Shown in pieces: positions 22,401 to 24,602 of a stretch of 24,602 nucleotides of DNA (its first letter is position 1; each line of letters opens with the position of its first letter). The notes beneath the pieces were generated by a model. That model did not search any database and had not been told where the DNA came from. It was given only the letters and a program-made list of their open reading frames with translations. The stretch is from positions 1-24,602 of IMG/VR virus record IMGVR_UViG_3300032288_002854. One strand, 5' to 3'. Made by a program: the position numbers and the translations under genes. Origin of the DNA: a virus.

Positions 22401-24552
22401 GAGCCGCCATCCAGGCTTTCATGTCTTGTCTATATGTTGCGCTGTCTTGACCTGGTTTTCTGGTTGGGAAATTTAGTATGTCTCCAGCTCGGTCAACTGA
22501 ACCTCCTGTTTTGCCGCCTCTAAGTGAATCTCCATAGCTTCCTGAAGCAAATTTTGTTACAGCTGTCTGAAATTCAGTAACAGCAGCCATTTGAGTTTCG
22601 GCCGCTATTGCCATTTTGTCTGCAGCAGGTTCCGCAACTGGTATTAAGGACTCTAGATTTTTCTCCGCCATAGCAACGGCTTTTGATTTTGTTTTTTTGC
22701 CATCAGCCAGTGCATCACCAATAACTTTTGCAGCTTTTACATCGTCAGCGTGAGAAGTGATTTGGTCCATCAGCGCAGGACCAGAGCCAGGTGTGGTCAT
22801 ACGTCCAGCTATTCCTAGTGCGTCGTTCATTGCCCTGTCAGCACTTGGTGCTTCCATTGTTGGCATAGTAAGTCCACTGCCGACAAACTCGTCTGGATTT
22901 ACGATAACTTTTCCTCTGTTGGCTCCAGATTTGACTCTTTGCTGTCTGTTTGCGTTTCTTCCTTTGTACGCAAGATACGACATGCCGGCAATTCCTGCTG
23001 CTCCACCAAAAGAACCAAGCCCAGAAAGCAAACGCAGCACCTTTGCTACCGCGTTCATGATTGTAGATATAGCGTCTAAAACTTTATTAATTACCGGAAG
23101 GGCAACTACAAAGGCTTCTTTCGTAGCTGCTCCCATATTAAAGAAGGCTTCGACTATCCCCTTTAATCTTTCACCAAACTGTTTGTAGATGTCTTTGTTC
23201 TTTACGCCGAGATTTGCAAGGTGTTTGACGTTGTCGCCAATTGACTTAAAAATTTGGACTAACGGAAGACCAAATGTTTTTATTATTGCTGAGCCGCCTT
23301 CTCTAAGTGGAGCTAGAGAGTCTCTGACGTCCCTGAATTCAGCAGCAAAAGCCTTAAAAGCATCTCCTGTTCTTTTCCACCATCCAGCAGCAGCGGGAAG
23401 AAATTTTCTAAACAAGTTAATTGAAAACTCTTCTGTCTTTGCTGCCAAGTTAACCATGGCTGGCAAAACACCACCTCTACCGAACGCTGTAAAGTCACCG
23501 CTAAGTCTTCTGAAAGACTGCCTCAATCCAGCAAAAATCTTATCCATTGCGTCACTAAGTGGGGCAAGCATTCTTCTACCAACATCGCCAAGCTCGACAT
23601 ACATGTTGGTGACCATGCCTTTAAACTTGCCAAAGATTGTTCCAGCAACTGTATCGGCTTGACCAGCAACTCCAGCTTTTTTGGCTAGCTTGCCAGACAT
23701 CAGGTCTTGCAATAGCTTTCCAGTATCGCCTACGTTGTTACCTTTGAACATATTGGAGAATGCTGGGCCAACTTCTTGTGCGGCGGCTTTTAGTTCACCC
23801 GCAAAGTCGGTATTAGCTTTGGCTCCGCGCTGAATAAGGCTTAGAAAGTTTGCAGCACCTTGTAGTTGCTTGTCTTGGTTAGGTCCGGCACTAACGAAGT
23901 CAGCCATCGCCTCTAGCTGCTTAATCATTTTCCCGTCAACTTTTGCATTCTTTGATGCAGTTGCATATGCGGAGCTGAGCGATTTAATACCGTACGATGC
24001 AAGTGTTGCGTTGGTCATCATCATTCGCATTGCGTCTGCTGATTGCTCCAGTCCTGTTCCGAGGGTTTTAGAGTCTTTATAATTGAACGCGTACTGTGCA
24101 GCTTGAAACTCTTGGAATGCTGCAGCCGCTGCCATCGCTGCGGCCCCTAAGGCCGCTAGACCGCCAGCAACAGCCTGCATGCCCCACCGATATGCCTGCA
24201 TAGCTATTTTTCCAAGAGCAAATGCTGCGTTTACGCTGGCTAATGAAAGTGCCGTAACGGCAAACTCAAGGCCCATTCCTATAACGGCATAAGTAACAAC
24301 TCTTGCCATTTTCAGGGCTTTACCGCCAACTTTTTCTAAAAGCGTAAGGTCCCTAACAAGTTGTTTTGCACCTTTTGAATTTGTGGTCACTTGTGTATTG
24401 GAAAGACCCATCTTTCCAGCAAGGCCACCCATTGCTTTTTCTGTTGCAGTTCCCTGTCTTCCGAGTGCGAGCAGCTGTGTTTGCAGAAGCGCTATTTGCC
24501 TCTGGTCTTTGACATCAATGTCGATTACTACTGATACGCGTTCGTCAGCCAC
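19426..24552 (-). CDS. Tape measure protein with C-terminal LAS-type metallopeptidase signature
   Basis: The 1708-residue product is by far the longest and sets tail length as a scaffold inside the tube. The start is GTG at 24552 with GGGG upstream. It has an N-terminal helical region, a long hydrophobic Ala/Gly stretch (about 85-146), basic helical parts, a glycine-zipper membrane-like region (about 1040-1105, GAASGAAIGAMIGPWGAVIG) and a helical second half. Near the C-terminus SSDHVTGNAYD (H1604-x6-D1611) and HLH (1641-1643), with E1632 between, give the zinc-ligand pattern of M15/LAS peptidases, which cut peptidoglycan peptide links. The hydrophobic segments would help cross the host membrane at injection. 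At about 1.5 angstrom per residue a tail near 250 nm is implied; that figure is inference. Confidence 0.93.
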   Translation of the reverse strand: MADERVSVVIDIDVKDQRQIALLQTQLLALGRQGTATEKAMGGLAGKMGLSNTQVTTNSKGAKQLVRDLTLLEKVGGKALKMARVVTYAVIGMGLEFAVTALSLASVNAAFALGKIAMQAYRWGMQAVAGGLAALGAAAMAAAAAFQEFQAAQYAFNYKDSKTLGTGLEQSADAMRMMMTNATLASYGIKSLSSAYATASKNAKVDGKMIKQLEAMADFVSAGPNQDKQLQGAANFLSLIQRGAKANTDFAGELKAAAQEVGPAFSNMFKGNNVGDTGKLLQDLMSGKLAKKAGVAGQADTVAGTIFGKFKGMVTNMYVELGDVGRRMLAPLSDAMDKIFAGLRQSFRRLSGDFTAFGRGGVLPAMVNLAAKTEEFSINLFRKFLPAAAGWWKRTGDAFKAFAAEFRDVRDSLAPLREGGSAIIKTFGLPLVQIFKSIGDNVKHLANLGVKNKDIYKQFGERLKGIVEAFFNMGAATKEAFVVALPVINKVLDAISTIMNAVAKVLRLLSGLGSFGGAAGIAGMSYLAYKGRNANRQQRVKSGANRGKVIVNPDEFVGSGLTMPTMEAPSADRAMNDALGIAGRMTTPGSGPALMDQITSHADDVKAAKVIGDALADGKKTKSKAVAMAEKNLESLIPVAEPAADKMAIAAETQMAAVTEFQTAVTKFASGSYGDSLRGGKTGGSVDRAGDILNFPTRKPGQDSATYRQDMKAWMAAQGGLSAALEKNAVLDESMMTGDPKKDAIKRRQIAYRRMLGLEEPSALPLEQRGNRPGQESAQSAYERARASEDWVNKSYGAQQAKQIGQQKALEAATKSELESGSYREWWRTAMDEQDAEKERRSPRGRFKRAGGFFKRIPGAVKASVKESLGGTKMYLKGVPALAKEAYWGGARPDLPSIGDAKGVSGKMGAIRARFGVGGQVTAGTGTGPGASFNTGIRARLGRGLFGQSFGTEGFKMSGIPGLGGGNFEEGMEVERKRQQEAGEKLSRGKMVKAGIKNSMSGMGALAGVGTDLFLNTGMGKKLIGDESAQNSMRTGAALMAVNPLLGAAVGFGGAAMGARTKKGGALAGAASGAAIGAMIGPWGAVIGAGIGAVVGMAFARKNQAKMAKKGAEAVANSNMFKIATSAIEEGLKTGTTQNARKNLSEFKTFAQDFNSRTSSGKENNTKRRAMLKTYLDQGVIDQTTYDTMSEGHASDDARKKMLTVSEDMDKALTPAFDQFDNIMSSLKLSTGMTSEEIVTLATKMNVNLYDPTIKLEDAVVKLGAGMIKTADQFNQALRDVGVKSLSVFDKFTKKKEMQDAIQSAGNKLRGGDTSTEAYMDYYTKAMDFQNAENPNDPLGNFLARQKEFESGAAYEKGGALYGVKRNAEFDALAGQALTQEQTDLAKTMTAQLGSKLTGAGVNFEDAEGASAMMQDKISKLLDKAGSGDKTAITELTSLQSTLSGSGNIFTKDNNNNAKILSNLLGGTAEGANTKNLGSSFGGFKLGADKTGAEANKQLTETQSTIRDGFLEAINSGLMSATSQPEWWNNTPSWWAEGLKIEDNKIVPADTSSPRAGAIGDTSVSKTLGRTMSRHNYFNGLVGGKRSVTSSWRNYGLGSPSSDHVTGNAYDLTGQNLGMYANLINTSGGFAEFHGSAGSRHLHVVPPPSPMGDTSSGRMGSVGASPASSTYEGDSFNITVVESKDAKATAQEVVRQIAEIQKTWRRRS

Positions 24553-24567
24553 CTGAACCCCAGAATG

Positions 24568-24602
24568 CTACTTAATAGCCTTGAGCTTTGCGCTCAGAGG
24601 CG
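24568..24602 (-). CDS. 3' end of the gene upstream of the tape measure (partial, frame ambiguous)
   Basis: Two frames enter from the right edge and remain open: one ends PLSAKLKAIK at TAG (24568-24570), the other ends SERKAQGY at TAA (24572-24574). One is presumably the end of the preceding gene, by position a tail assembly chaperone or tail protein. The short visible part does not decide between them. Confidence 0.3.
   Translation of the reverse strand, partial: PLSAKLKAIK

Overview
The window is part of a tailed-phage genome with a contractile (myovirus-type) tail, most likely from an aquatic environment. Every gene but one lies on the minus strand, packed with 1-, 4- or 8-base start/stop overlaps. 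No gap exceeds about 65 bases, so there is no long gene-free stretch, and I see no tRNA, rRNA, CRISPR array, integrase or insertion sequence. The host is not identifiable from this piece. Fibre modules and the halogenase resemble those of cyanophages and other uncultured freshwater or marine phages. Actinobacterial or cyanobacterial hosts are both possible.

Reading the minus strand from right to left, 24602-13737 is the tail and baseplate module: the end of an unidentified gene, a 1708-residue tape measure protein with a C-terminal LAS/M15-type metallopeptidase signature, a tube/LysM-type protein (XkdP-like), a baseplate hub (XkdQ/gpD-like), a small OB-fold spike protein (XkdR-like), a gp25-like wedge, a baseplate J protein and a tail protein I. 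This order matches B. subtilis PBSX xkdO-P-Q-R-S-T-U.

13712-6066 holds tail-fibre and adhesion genes: three small proteins, then several modular fibres with collagen-like Gly-X-Y repeats, plus a 62-residue holin-like protein. The last fibre (615 residues) carries about 150 residues that are roughly one third histidine, flanked by collagen-like and Gly-Gly-Ala repeats. A small helical protein (6050-5823) closes the region.

5790-1331 is an accessory operon: an FAD-dependent tryptophan-halogenase-type enzyme, an unrecognised 247-residue phage protein, two different Fe(II)/2-oxoglutarate oxygenases and three unrecognised small proteins, mostly coupled by overlapping start and stop codons. Converging on it from the plus strand is a complete cytochrome P450 (165-1394), the only plus-strand gene. 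At the left edge the start of a small membrane protein runs out of the window on the minus strand.

The tail and fibre genes build the host-adsorption and injection machine. The accessory block is a cluster of oxidative tailoring enzymes (halogenase, P450, two hydroxylase-type oxygenases) with no reductase or ferredoxin partner in the window, so electrons would have to come from the host or from phage genes elsewhere. Whether these enzymes act on a host metabolite or on the neighbouring virion proteins cannot be decided from sequence.
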